DNA from: Pseudomonadota bacterium
Lineage (GTDB): Bacteria; Pseudomonadota; Gammaproteobacteria; Burkholderiales; Burkholderiaceae_C
Assembly: GCA_018241895.1 (NCBI GenBank)
Contig: JAFECX010000132.1
Span: 1-42,878 of the forward strand
Length of the DNA: 42,878 nt
Reading direction: 5' to 3'
Under the pieces are notes generated by a model that saw nothing but the letters and a program-made list of their open reading frames with translations, was not told the DNA's origin and did no database searches. A program made the position numbers and the translations under genes. Shown piece after piece: positions 9,974-18,619 of this stretch. Position 1 is the first letter of the stretch, and each line of letters opens with the position of its first letter.

Positions 9974-9994
9974 ACGCCGCCACGGAGGCCGCGC

Positions 9995-10918
9995 GTGCTG
10001 AGCCTGCTCGGCAACGCGTTGCGCGGCCCGGCGCAGGCACGCGCCGCGCACCGCCAGGCACTCGCGCTCGGCCCCGGCATCGCGCTGGGCGTGCGCCAGT
10101 TGCAGGCACTGTGCCCGGCACCCACCGAAGCGGCGGACGACGCACCCATCTTCCTGCTCTCGGCCGGCTGGCGCTCGGGCTCGACGATGCTGCAGCGGCT
10201 GCTGATGTCCGACCCGGGCGTGCTCGTCTGGGGCGAGCCCTACGACGAATGCGGCCTGGTGCAGGCGCTGGCGGGATGCGCCCAGGGCTTTCGCCCGGGC
10301 TGGCCGCCGCAGGACTATTTCTACGACGGCCGGCCCACCACCGAGCTGAGCGGCGAGTGGATCGCCAACCTGTTCCCCGCGCTCGACGACTGGCGGCGCA
10401 GCCAGCGTGCGCTGTTCGACACGCTGTTCGCCGCGCCGGCGCGGCGTGCCGGCGCCGCGCGCTGGGGCCTCAAGGAGGTGCGCCTGACCTCGGAGCACGC
10501 GCTGTACCTGCGCTGGCTCTACCCCAACGCCAAGTTCCTGCTGCTGTACCGCCACCCGCTCGAGGCCTACCGCTCCTACTGCAGCTTCGGGCGCAACTGG
10601 TACGACCTCTTCCCCGAGCGGCCGATGTTCACGCCGCGCGGCTTCGGCGCGCACTGGCAGCGGCTCATGCAGGGCTACCTGGACGACGCGCAGGCGCTCG
10701 GCGCCATGCTCGTGAAGTACGAGGAACTGGTCGCGGGCAAGGTGGCGCTCGACGCCATCGACCACTACCTGGGCATCGCCACCGACCACAGCGTGATGAC
10801 GCGCAAGATCCGCGGCACCTCGGGTGCCGGCGAAAAGGGCCACGTGAACGCGCTCGAGCGCTGGCTGCTGCGCCGCGCCGCCGGGCCGACCGCCGAGCGG
10901 CTGGGATACGCCTGGTAG
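9995..10918 (+). CDS. PAPS-dependent sulfotransferase family protein
   Basis: 307 residues from GTG 9995, preceded by GGAGG at 9984-9988. The 5'-phosphosulfate loop is GWRSGSTMLQRLL (WRSGSTML at 59-66). The 3'-phosphate site is LLLYRHPLEAYRSY, with Arg186 and Ser194 in the expected places. Proteins of this family move sulfate from PAPS to a hydroxyl, often on a sugar. It lies between GT2 genes, so an inference is sulfation of the growing repeat unit. The stop TAG is four bases from the next ATG. No PAPS synthesis genes are in the window. A non-sulfotransferase role cannot be excluded without structure-based comparison. Confidence 0.85.
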   Translation: MLSLLGNALRGPAQARAAHRQALALGPGIALGVRQLQALCPAPTEAADDAPIFLLSAGWRSGSTMLQRLLMSDPGVLVWGEPYDECGLVQALAGCAQGFRPGWPPQDYFYDGRPTTELSGEWIANLFPALDDWRRSQRALFDTLFAAPARRAGAARWGLKEVRLTSEHALYLRWLYPNAKFLLLYRHPLEAYRSYCSFGRNWYDLFPERPMFTPRGFGAHWQRLMQGYLDDAQALGAMLVKYEELVAGKVALDAIDHYLGIATDHSVMTRKIRGTSGAGEKGHVNALERWLLRRAAGPTAERLGYAW

Positions 10919-10922
10919 CGCC

Positions 10923-11858
10923 ATGGACGCCAGCATCGTCGTGTGCACCTACAACCGCGCCGAATCGCTGCGCGACACGCTGCGCGCGCTGCAGGCACTG
11001 CAGCCGGCGGCCGGCCGGGCCTGGGAGGTGATCGTCGTCGACAACAACTCCAAGGACCACACCAAGGCCGTGGTCGAGGAAGTGCAGCGCACGTGGCCGC
11101 TGCTGCGCTACGAGTTCGAGGGCGCGCAGGGCCTGTCGCACGCGCGCAACCACGGCATCGGCTGCGCGCGCGGCGAGGTCATCCTGTTCACCGACGACGA
11201 CGTGCTGCCCGAGCCCGACTGGCTCGAGCGCACGCTCGCCGGCCTGCATGAATACGAGGCCGACGCCTGCGGCGGCTGGATCGGCCCGATCTGGGAAACG
11301 CCCCCGCCGGCGTGGCTGACCGAGCGCTTCTACGGCTTCCTGGCCGTGCGCACCGACCGCAGCGACGACTACACGATGACGGCCGACGCGCAGACGCCCT
11401 ATGGCGCGAACATGGCCTTCCGCCGTGGCGTGTTCGAGCGCGTGGGCGCGTTCGACACCACCCGCGGCCGCAAGGGCGCGGTGCTCGCCAGCGGCGAGGA
11501 CGGCGAGATGTTCGAGCGCATCCTGGCCGCGGGCATGAAGGTCGTCTTCCTCGGCCGCTCGCGCGTGCACCACAAGGTCGAGGGCTTTCGCACCACCAAG
11601 CGCTACTTCAGGCGCTGGCGCTTCCAGACGAGCCGCAACATCGCGCAAAGCCGCGGCGTACCCGGGGCACGGCGAATCGCGAACATCCCGCTCTATCTCT
11701 TTTCGCAAGTGGCCCGCGCGACGATACGCACGCTCTGGGGTCACTTGAGTCTCCCTCCGGAGGAGGCGTTCCAACGGGAAATCGTGCTTTGTCATTTTGC
11801 GGGAACGCTTCGAGGACTCTGGTTGACGCGCTCGACAGTCCGGGAGTCAAAAGAATGA
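10923..11858 (+). CDS. GT2 family glycosyltransferase
   Basis: 311 residues. GT-A motifs: SIVVCTYNRAESLRDTLRAL at the N-terminus, VIVVDNNSKDHT at residues 37-47, and TDDDV with DDD at 91-93. The later GGWIGPIWETPPPAWL and ASGEDGEMFERILAAG segments resemble SGRIWPAW and AGGEDHDFLQRALAAG-type blocks in the gene at 12816-13802, so these two are probably related copies. The last 200 bases shift to lower GC and less biased codons, a composition that continues into the next gene. The stop overlaps the next ATG as ATGA. Confidence 0.9.
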   Translation: MDASIVVCTYNRAESLRDTLRALQALQPAAGRAWEVIVVDNNSKDHTKAVVEEVQRTWPLLRYEFEGAQGLSHARNHGIGCARGEVILFTDDDVLPEPDWLERTLAGLHEYEADACGGWIGPIWETPPPAWLTERFYGFLAVRTDRSDDYTMTADAQTPYGANMAFRRGVFERVGAFDTTRGRKGAVLASGEDGEMFERILAAGMKVVFLGRSRVHHKVEGFRTTKRYFRRWRFQTSRNIAQSRGVPGARRIANIPLYLFSQVARATIRTLWGHLSLPPEEAFQREIVLCHFAGTLRGLWLTRSTVRESKE

Positions 11859-12826
11859 GCGCTACCAGCACCCCCGCCGATTCCGGGCGCCACAGCGTCA
11901 GCTTCACCGTCAACGCGTGCAATTCGGATGCTCCATTCATCGAGTCGACTCTGCGCCACATGCTGCCAGCGCTCGGCTTCCCATTCGCGGAGCGGTTCAT
12001 TACCTACGACCCAGGGCGCCAGGAAGGCAAGTACGCCGAACGCGCCGTGGGAGATCGGGCAACGATGGAAGCCATCTTCCAGCGCCTGCTGGACGAGCGC
12101 GTGATCGATCGGGTGGACGTGGTCCCGTGGAATCAGCCCGAACAGCAGCGCATCCTGGGCACGTATTTCGGTGGCACACAGGTAGACCTGAAGGACTTCT
12201 CCGGTGCGCCGATCTACCAGTACCTCTACGCGCTCGACCGGTGTGAAGGCACCTATGTCTTCCACGCCGACTCGGACATGCTCTTCCATCGAGCCGTTGA
12301 CGAATCATGGATCGACCAAGGCATCGAGTTGATGCAACAGGAGCCTCGCGTGGTCGTGACGTGTCCGCGTGCGGGGCCGCCGCAGGCGCGCAACTGGCTC
12401 GAGAGACTGGCCGGGCGTTCGTTCGAGCCGACGCCAACCGAGAAGTGGCGACGCGTCGACTTCACCTCAACACGCTACTTTCTGATGGACATGGCCAAGT
12501 TCCGCACGGCGCTTCCGCTGGTCCAGAGCCGCCCTGGAGAGCCTCTCGAAAACAGCCTCACGCATACCATCAAATTGCGGGGTCTGGAGCACTGGAACCT
12601 CACCACACTCGACCACTGGACCATCCACCCTTGGAAGCACGACGAGAACTACGTGCGCCACCTGCCTGACCTGATCTGGGCCATCGAGCAGGGCCACTAC
12701 CCGTTCCGCCGCATCGGTCAGCGCTGGGACATGCGCACCGAGGGTCAGCACATCGAGGAATGGCTGCGCGTGCTGCGTCGTCACGGGCGCGGCCGAGGAG
12801 CGCCGGTGGTGACGCATGAGCGGTAA
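11855..12826 (+). CDS. glycosyltransferase-like protein with DXD motif, atypical composition
   Basis: 323 residues; ATG 11855 overlaps the upstream stop as ATGA. It does not open with the usual GT2 signature, but TYVFHADSDMLFHRA has DSD at residues 139-141 in a setting like the metal-binding DXD of GT-A enzymes, and YQYLYALDRCEG just before fits the preceding strand-helix. The N-terminal VSFTVNACNSDAPFIESTLR resembles a nucleotide-binding strand with an acceptor-search loop. I do not recognise a closer family. GC is plainly lower than its neighbours (around 55-60% by eye in several lines), suggesting separate acquisition. A glycosyltransferase role is inferred from DXD and position. Confidence 0.6.
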   Translation: MSATSTPADSGRHSVSFTVNACNSDAPFIESTLRHMLPALGFPFAERFITYDPGRQEGKYAERAVGDRATMEAIFQRLLDERVIDRVDVVPWNQPEQQRILGTYFGGTQVDLKDFSGAPIYQYLYALDRCEGTYVFHADSDMLFHRAVDESWIDQGIELMQQEPRVVVTCPRAGPPQARNWLERLAGRSFEPTPTEKWRRVDFTSTRYFLMDMAKFRTALPLVQSRPGEPLENSLTHTIKLRGLEHWNLTTLDHWTIHPWKHDENYVRHLPDLIWAIEQGHYPFRRIGQRWDMRTEGQHIEEWLRVLRRHGRGRGAPVVTHER

Positions 12827-13802
12827 CGGGGACCAGGACCCGCCACGGCTGGCAGTGGTGGTGTGCACGTACAACCGCAGCGTCTCGCTCCGCGAAACGC
12901 TGTTGTCGCTGTTCGCATGCGGTGACCCGATGGAACGGGTGGACGTGCTGGTGGTGGCCAACCACTGCAGCGACGACACACTGGCCCGAGTGGCGGAATT
13001 CGAGGCAGCACACCCATCCACCAATCTGCGGCTGTACTGGATCGAGGAGTCGACGCCGGGCAAGTCGCACGCGCTGAACGCTGCCCTGGCCCACACACGG
13101 CACGAGACGCTGTGCTTCGTCGACGACGACCAGGTGATCGAAGCCGGCTTCCTGCGCGCGCTGCTCGCCGGTCTGCGCATGCATCCGCAGAACGACATCT
13201 TCTGCGGCCGTATTTGGCCGGCGTGGGACGGCAGCGAGCCGGCCTGGGTGCACGCCGAGGCGCCCTACCGTATCCCGATCCGGCCGTTCCCTGAGTTCGA
13301 CCTGGGTACAGAGTCGCGCGAGCTGGTATCCGACGAGCGGCTGCCGAGTGGGGGCAACATCACGGTGCGGCGCCGCGTGTTCGACCGCATCGGTGGCTTC
13401 GCCGTGGAGCTTGGGCCGACCGGACACGATTTGGCCGGCGGCGAGGACCACGACTTTCTGCAACGCGCACTGGCAGCCGGCTTCCGCATCCGCTACTTGC
13501 CCGCCGTGCGGCAACTCCACGCAATCGACCCGATGCGGATGCGCACGGGCTACGTGCTGAAGAAGAGCTACCTGCGCTCACGCTCAAGCTTCCTGATCGA
13601 GCCGCCCGCGCCGGGCCCACGGCCTTACATGCTGCGCAAGATCGTGGGGCATGCCGTGCGAGCGTTGCTGGCCTGGCATGGTGACCGCCGGTTCCATTCG
13701 CTGGTGCGGCTGGCGGCAAGTCTCGGCGAGTTGGCGGGGGCCATAGACGTCGCGCGCCGGCCCGGGGTACGGCCGGCACCGGGCAACGCCCGCAGCCACT
13801 GA
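12816..13802 (+). CDS. GT2 family glycosyltransferase
   Basis: 328 residues, overlapping the previous gene by 11 bases. GT-A motifs: LAVVVCTYNRSVSLRETLLS, VLVVANHCSDDT, and FVDDDQVIEAGF with DDD at 103-105. The acceptor loop is GGEDHDFLQRALAAGF, and GRIWPAW is shared in style with the GT2 at 10923-11858. The unusual replacement of the second acidic motif (VVDD) by VVANHCSDD is visible. Composition is intermediate between the low-GC upstream gene and the rest of the operon. Donor and acceptor unknown. Confidence 0.9.
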   Translation: MSGNGDQDPPRLAVVVCTYNRSVSLRETLLSLFACGDPMERVDVLVVANHCSDDTLARVAEFEAAHPSTNLRLYWIEESTPGKSHALNAALAHTRHETLCFVDDDQVIEAGFLRALLAGLRMHPQNDIFCGRIWPAWDGSEPAWVHAEAPYRIPIRPFPEFDLGTESRELVSDERLPSGGNITVRRRVFDRIGGFAVELGPTGHDLAGGEDHDFLQRALAAGFRIRYLPAVRQLHAIDPMRMRTGYVLKKSYLRSRSSFLIEPPAPGPRPYMLRKIVGHAVRALLAWHGDRRFHSLVRLAASLGELAGAIDVARRPGVRPAPGNARSH

Positions 13803-13808
13803 AGCGTC

Positions 13809-14759
13809 ATGCCCAGTATCGCCAAAGCCTACAAACTCCTCGACCCCGAAATCCGCGCCAAGAACCTGCAGGCGCTGCAGTGGGAGCTGCGCGGGCGCTG
13901 GTACGACGTGGCACGCCCGCAGATGCCAGATCCGGTGTTCCTGGTCGGCTGCTCGCGCTCGGGCACCACCGTCACCTACGAGACGCTGGGTGCGGCGCCG
14001 CAGTTCCTGAAGTTCGGCTGGGAGATCCCGCAGTTCTGGGATGGGCTGTACGGGCCGCTCACCAACGGTTGGGAGTCGGAGGCCGCCGGCGCCGAGCACG
14101 CGCGGCCGGCGCACCGGCACGCCGCGCTGCGCCACTTCTACCAGCGCCTGGGCGCGGGCTGGGTGCTCGACAAGACCTGCATCAACGTGCTGCGCATCCC
14201 TTACCTGCACGCGCTGTTTCCGCAGGCGAAGTTCGTGTTCATCCAGCGCGACGGGCGCGACAACGTGAGCTCGATGATGGACGGCTGGCGCCACGGGCGC
14301 ACCGACGGCGACTTCCACCTGAGCCAGTTCTTCGGCCCGTTCCCCGAGCCGGTGGCCATCGACGGCGGCCAGTTCACCGACTGGGCGTTCTTCCTGGCAC
14401 CGGGCTGGCGCGAGTACAACCACGCGAGCCTCGAGGAGGTGTGCGCGTTCCAGTGGGTGTCGGCGAACCGGCTCGCGCTGCAGGCCCGGCGCTCGATCCC
14501 GCCCGAGCAATGGATCCACCTGCGCTACGAGGATCTGTTCGAGCGGCCGGTGGAGATGTTCCACGAGGCGTTCACGCGGCTGGGCATCGCATTCAGCGAC
14601 GAGTTGCGCGCACGCTGCGAGCACCTGCGGCCCACCAGCATCGTCAAGGGCAGGCCGAAGAAGGACAAGTGGCGCGAGCACAACCCCGAGGCCATCGAGC
14701 GCATCCTGCCGCTGATCGCGCCGCTGATGCGCGAGATGGGCTACGACGCGCAGGGCTGA
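13809..14759 (+). CDS. PAPS-dependent sulfotransferase family protein
   Basis: 316 residues from ATG 13809. The 5'-phosphosulfate loop is VFLVGCSRSGTTVTYETLG, with CSRSGTT at residues 48-54. The 3'-phosphate motif is KFVFIQRDGRDNVSSMMDGW, with Arg147 and the serines at 154-155. A later RYEDLFERP block is also typical of bacterial sulfotransferases. It is a second, clearly divergent member beside the gene at 9995-10918; the two share only the PAPS motifs by eye. Its place between GT2 genes suggests a second sulfation site on the same glycan, which is inference. Confidence 0.88.
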   Translation: MPSIAKAYKLLDPEIRAKNLQALQWELRGRWYDVARPQMPDPVFLVGCSRSGTTVTYETLGAAPQFLKFGWEIPQFWDGLYGPLTNGWESEAAGAEHARPAHRHAALRHFYQRLGAGWVLDKTCINVLRIPYLHALFPQAKFVFIQRDGRDNVSSMMDGWRHGRTDGDFHLSQFFGPFPEPVAIDGGQFTDWAFFLAPGWREYNHASLEEVCAFQWVSANRLALQARRSIPPEQWIHLRYEDLFERPVEMFHEAFTRLGIAFSDELRARCEHLRPTSIVKGRPKKDKWREHNPEAIERILPLIAPLMREMGYDAQG

Positions 14760-14777
14760 CGCGGCCTGGTCGTGCCC

Positions 14778-15671
14778 ATGCCTGCGCCCACGGTTTCCGT
14801 CGTGGTTCCGGCCTACAACGCGGCCGCGTTCGTCGGCCGTGCCGTCGACAGCGTGCTGGCGCAAAGCGGGGTCGATTACGAACTGCTGGTGGTCGACGAC
14901 GGCAGCAGCGATGGCACCGTGGCCGTGCTGGCAGCCTACGGCGACCGGCTGCGCGTGCTGGTGCAGGCCAACGCCGGCCCGGCCGCGGCGCGCAACCGTG
15001 GGCTGCACGAGGCACGCGGGCGCTACGTCGCCTTTCTCGACGCCGACGACTGGTGGCTGCCCGAAAAGCTCGCGCGCCAGGTGGCGCTGCTCGACGGCCG
15101 GCCCGAGATCGGCTTTTGCTCCACGGCCACGCGCGTCGTCACCGAAGGCGGCGCACCGGCGGGCGAGTGGCCGTGCGTGCCCGGTGAGCGGCCCCTGCTC
15201 GAGACGCTTTTCGTGCGCAGCGCGGCGGTGAGCGGCTCGACCTCGGGTGTGCTTGCGCGGCGCGAGCTGCTGCTCGGCGCGGGCGGCTTCGACGAAGCGC
15301 TGCGCGGCTTCGAAGACCCGGACCTGTGGATGCGCCTGGCCGCCCGCGCCGGCTACGCCTGCATCGACGAGCCGCTCACCGTGGTGGTGCGCACGCCGGG
15401 CAGCGTCAGCAGCCACCTGCCGCGCATGCGCGCCGCCACGCTCGCTTCGTTGCGCAAGAACCGCGCGCTGCTGCCGCCCGCGCTGCAGGGCGCTTACTGG
15501 CGGGCCGCATGCGCCGGCGCGCTGGCCGATTACGCAAAGATGGCCTGGCGCGCCGGTGACCGGCGCCATGGCCTGGCCTGGGCCGCCGAAGCCTGGCTGC
15601 GCGCGCCGATCGGGCGCGGGCGGCTCGCCGCCGGTCTGCTGCTGGCCATGCTGCGAGGCGCGCCGTTGTGA
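14778..15671 (+). CDS. GT2 family glycosyltransferase
   Basis: 297 residues from ATG 14778 (GTG 14772 adds two residues). GT-A motifs: VSVVVPAYNAAAFVGRAVDS, LLVVDDGSSDGT at about 37-48, and FLDADDWW with DADD at 88-91. The acceptor region reads GGFDEALRGFEDPDLWMRLA. It is closely similar in layout to the following gene (VIPAHDSA, VVDDASSDGT, FLDSDDRW, LRLVEDLDLWLRLA), so the pair looks like a tandem duplication. The two genes overlap by four bases (GTGA). Confidence 0.92.
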   Translation: MPAPTVSVVVPAYNAAAFVGRAVDSVLAQSGVDYELLVVDDGSSDGTVAVLAAYGDRLRVLVQANAGPAAARNRGLHEARGRYVAFLDADDWWLPEKLARQVALLDGRPEIGFCSTATRVVTEGGAPAGEWPCVPGERPLLETLFVRSAAVSGSTSGVLARRELLLGAGGFDEALRGFEDPDLWMRLAARAGYACIDEPLTVVVRTPGSVSSHLPRMRAATLASLRKNRALLPPALQGAYWRAACAGALADYAKMAWRAGDRRHGLAWAAEAWLRAPIGRGRLAAGLLLAMLRGAPL

Positions 15672-16615
15672 GCGCGGCCGCGGCAGCGCCGCTGGTGAGC
15701 GTGGTCATCCCGGCGCACGACTCGGCACGCTACCTGGACGAGTGCCTGGGCAGCGTGTTCGCGCAGCAGGGGGAATTCGAGCTGCAGGTCATCGTCGTCG
15801 ACGACGCGTCGAGCGACGGCACGGCCCGAGTTGCACGCGCCCACGACAAGGTGGAACTGATCCGCTTCGACGAAAACCGCGGGCCGAGCGCGGCGCGCAA
15901 CGCCGGCATCGCGGCGGCACGCGGCGAGTTCGTCGCGTTCCTGGACAGCGACGATCGCTGGCCCGAGGGCAAGCTCGCGGCACAGTTGGCCGTGCTGCAG
16001 GTAGAGCCTGCCGCGGCACTGGTCTTCGGCGACTGCAGGCAGTTCGACGAGCGCGGCCCGCGGCCGCGCACCGAGTTCGAAGCGGCCGGCCTGGGCACGG
16101 CCACCTGGGGCAGCGGCCGGCTCGTGCCCCAGGCATATGAGCGCCTGCTCGAAGCCAACTTCGTCACCACCGGCTCGGTGGTCGTGCGACGCACCGCACT
16201 CGCAGCCGCTGGCGGCTTTGCCGAGGAACTGCGCCTGGTCGAGGACCTGGACCTCTGGTTGCGACTGGCGCGCCACGCGCCCATCGCCTGGTGTGCGCAC
16301 GAGTGTCTCGAGCGGCGACGCCACGACGCCAACATCTCGCGCGACGCCGAAGCCCTCGGGCTTGCCTATCTCGAAGTGCTGCGACGCCACGCGCCAGGCG
16401 GCGCAGCGGGCAACACGGGGGCATTGGAGACGCGCATCAGGCGATTGGCCGCGCACGAATGGCTGCACCTGGCCGACCTGGCGCGCGTGCGCGGCGACAC
16501 GGCGAGCGCCTGGCGGCGCCTGCGGCGGGGCATCGCCGGGCACGCGGCGCCTTCGCTGCAATGGCAGGCGGCGAAGACCGCGTTCAAGCTGCTGGCCGGG
16601 ATCAAGGCGCGATAG
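15668..16615 (+). CDS. GT2 family glycosyltransferase
   Basis: 315 residues from GTG 15668, which overlaps the previous stop as GTGA and has GAGG about nine bases upstream. GT-A motifs: VSVVIPAHDSARYLDECLGS, VIVVDDASSDGT, and AFLDSDDRWPEGKL with DSDD at 93-96. Acceptor segment ELRLVEDLDLWLRLARH. Probable tandem duplicate of the upstream GT2. It is followed by the first break in the plus-strand operon, a 264-base interval with a toxin remnant on the other strand. Confidence 0.92.
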   Translation: MSAAAAAPLVSVVIPAHDSARYLDECLGSVFAQQGEFELQVIVVDDASSDGTARVARAHDKVELIRFDENRGPSAARNAGIAAARGEFVAFLDSDDRWPEGKLAAQLAVLQVEPAAALVFGDCRQFDERGPRPRTEFEAAGLGTATWGSGRLVPQAYERLLEANFVTTGSVVVRRTALAAAGGFAEELRLVEDLDLWLRLARHAPIAWCAHECLERRRHDANISRDAEALGLAYLEVLRRHAPGGAAGNTGALETRIRRLAAHEWLHLADLARVRGDTASAWRRLRRGIAGHAAPSLQWQAAKTAFKLLAGIKAR

Positions 16616-16703
16616 CGTGTGGCCAACCCGACAACGCACCCGCAGCGAGCCAGCGTGCACAAGCGTGCGCCGAGCCGGCACCTACCAACGCGGTGGGCCG
16701 ACT

Positions 16704-16850
16704 CTCATGGTCCGACAGAGCCTTGACATTTCGCGCCTTGCTCAGGTCGGCGAGTTCGGTCGTCACTGCATCCCGGATCTTCCGGCCCGCACGGGGGTCG
16801 ATCTTGCGAAGCTGACGAAGCGCCCCGGGTCGCCAGAAGACCGCATTCAC
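16704..16850 (-). pseudogene. RelE/ParE-type toxin fragment
   Basis: In the 264-base gap between two plus-strand genes, the minus strand encodes from GTG 16850 a peptide beginning VNAVFWRPGALRQLRKIDPR and continuing through KIRDAVTTELADL to NVKALSDHE (residue 49). This is the typical first two-thirds of a RelE/ParE toxin (strand, ALRQLRK helix, second helix, NVKxL). Beyond residue 49 the frame stays open to 16602, but the expected RLRVGDYRVLF core and catalytic C-terminus are absent, and no antitoxin lies alongside. I read it as a truncated relic. It overlaps no functional part of the neighbouring genes except the out-of-frame tail. Confidence 0.6.
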
Positions 16851-16879
16851 CCGCCGATGACAAGAAGAAAATACGCATC

Positions 16880-18619
16880 GTGCACGATTTTCAGACCCGG
16901 TATCTGAGCCACAGCGCATTGCCGGGCGTGTGCCGTCCTGCCATGTCCACCGACGGGTTCGGCGCCGGACACGCCGCAGCCAACGGCCCTGCCGGCGGCG
17001 CCAGGGTGTGGTTCGAGGGCGAGGTGCACAACCTGCCCGAGTTGCGCGCCGAGTTGAATCTGGCCGGCGACGAACCCGCCGCGCAGGTGCTGCTGGCCGC
17101 CTGGCAGCGCTGGGGCGAGCGGCTGGGGGAGCACCTCGACGGCGTGTTCGCGCTCGCGCTCGCCGATGCCGAACGGCTGCTGCTCGTGCGCGATGCTTCG
17201 GGCTTGCGCGCGCTGTACGTCGACAGGCAACAGCCGGGCGGGCCGTGGTTCGGCGGCGCACTCGATGCGCGCGTGCCGGCCTCGGATGCGCAGCGCGAGA
17301 TCGTGCCTGCCGCGCTGCACGAGTACCTGCGCCTGGGCGACATCTGCGCGCCGCGAACGATCTGGCGCAACGTGAGCGCCATCGAGCCCGGCGTGCCGTG
17401 GCGGCTCTACGGACGCGGGCTGCATCCCGCGGCCGATGGCGCCCCCGCTCGCACACCGGCGCCAGCCCCGAGCTTCGACGCGGCGGTCGAGCGGCTCGAT
17501 GCGCTGCTGCACGAGGCCGTCGCACGCAGGCTCGGCGACGCCGAGCGGCCGGCCGCCTTCCTCAGCGGCGGCATCGATTCGGCACTGATCTGCGCCGTCG
17601 CCACGCGCTGCACGCCCAGGCCGGTGGCCGTCACGGTGGGCTTCGAGGGCGAGGGCTTCGACGAGGCGCCGGTGGCCGCGCGCATCGCCGGCCATCTCGG
17701 GCTCGAGCATCGCGTGCTGCGCTTCGGGCGCAGCGAGTGCCTGGCGGCCTTCGAGCGCCTGGCGCGCGGCATGGACCAGCCGATGGCCGACCCGGCCACC
17801 ATGGCCACGCTGCTGGCCTTCGAGCACTGCCGCGAGCACTTCGACGTGGTGCTCGACGGCACCGGCGCCGACGAGGCGGTGGGCGCGATGCCGCCGCGGC
17901 ACGCGCGGCTGGCGGTGGGCGTGGGCAGCCTGGTGCCGCAGCCGGTGCGCCGCGCGCTGGTGGCGCTGATGCGGCGCGTGCCGGGGCTGGCCGGCTACAC
18001 GCCGCTGCTCGATTTCGAGCACCCGGCCGAGGTGCTGATGCGCTGGAAGGGGTTCACGCGCGCCGAGATCGAGGCGCTGTGCGCCGAGCCGGTGATGCTC
18101 GAGGGCACGGCCTTCCACCGCACGTTCGCGCGCTTTGCGCGCGGCGCGCACTACGAGCGCTACACGGCGCTGTACGGCGTGATGCCCGGCGACCGCCTGA
18201 CGCAGGCCGCGCGGCTGACGGGGCTTGGCGTGCGCTATCCGTTCTTCGCACGCGACGTCCACGGCTTTTTGCGGCAACTCCCCACGCCGTGGCGGCATCT
18301 GCCGGGGCAGCCCAAGCGCATCCTGGCCGCGCTTCTGGCACGCTACGTGCCTCGCGAGATCTGGGATCGACCCAAGCAGGGCTTCAACTTCCCGCTGCAC
18401 GACTTCCTGGCGGCCGACGGGTACGCGCTGGTGCGGCGCCACGTGCTCGAGGGCCGCTGGCTCGGGCGCGGCATTCTGCAAGCCGATCGGGTGCAACGCC
18501 ATGCACGGCAATACATGGGCGGTGAGCGTCGACTGATGTTCGGGGTGTGGGCGCTCGTCGTGCTCGGCGCCTGGCTCGACGCGCACGAGGATGTCGCCGC
18601 TCCTGCCCGCCGTGCCTGA
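16880..18619 (+). CDS. asparagine synthase-like protein with degenerate glutaminase domain
   Basis: About 579 residues from GTG 16880, a start without a visible ribosome site; ATG 16943 is another choice. The C-terminal synthetase half is intact: AAFLSGGIDSALICAV has SGGIDS at 229-234, then VVLDGTGADEAVGA, and PKQGFNFPLHDFL near the end. The N-terminal half retains VWFEGEVHNLPELRAEL (matching FNGEIYNYREL), FALALAD and LLVRDASGLRALYV, but there is no MCGI start, so the Cys2 nucleophile and the RGPD motif are missing. It therefore cannot use glutamine in the usual way; it may use free ammonia or transfer a different group. A toxin relic directly upstream suggests the 5' end was lost by recombination. 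It overlaps the next gene by 29 bases. Confidence 0.8.
   Translation: MHDFQTRYLSHSALPGVCRPAMSTDGFGAGHAAANGPAGGARVWFEGEVHNLPELRAELNLAGDEPAAQVLLAAWQRWGERLGEHLDGVFALALADAERLLLVRDASGLRALYVDRQQPGGPWFGGALDARVPASDAQREIVPAALHEYLRLGDICAPRTIWRNVSAIEPGVPWRLYGRGLHPAADGAPARTPAPAPSFDAAVERLDALLHEAVARRLGDAERPAAFLSGGIDSALICAVATRCTPRPVAVTVGFEGEGFDEAPVAARIAGHLGLEHRVLRFGRSECLAAFERLARGMDQPMADPATMATLLAFEHCREHFDVVLDGTGADEAVGAMPPRHARLAVGVGSLVPQPVRRALVALMRRVPGLAGYTPLLDFEHPAEVLMRWKGFTRAEIEALCAEPVMLEGTAFHRTFARFARGAHYERYTALYGVMPGDRLTQAARLTGLGVRYPFFARDVHGFLRQLPTPWRHLPGQPKRILAALLARYVPREIWDRPKQGFNFPLHDFLAADGYALVRRHVLEGRWLGRGILQADRVQRHARQYMGGERRLMFGVWALVVLGAWLDAHEDVAAPARRA

Noticed and set aside
13584..15569. 661-codon open frame on the minus strand
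   Set aside because: Antisense to a sulfotransferase and two GT2 genes with clear motifs; no recognisable protein.
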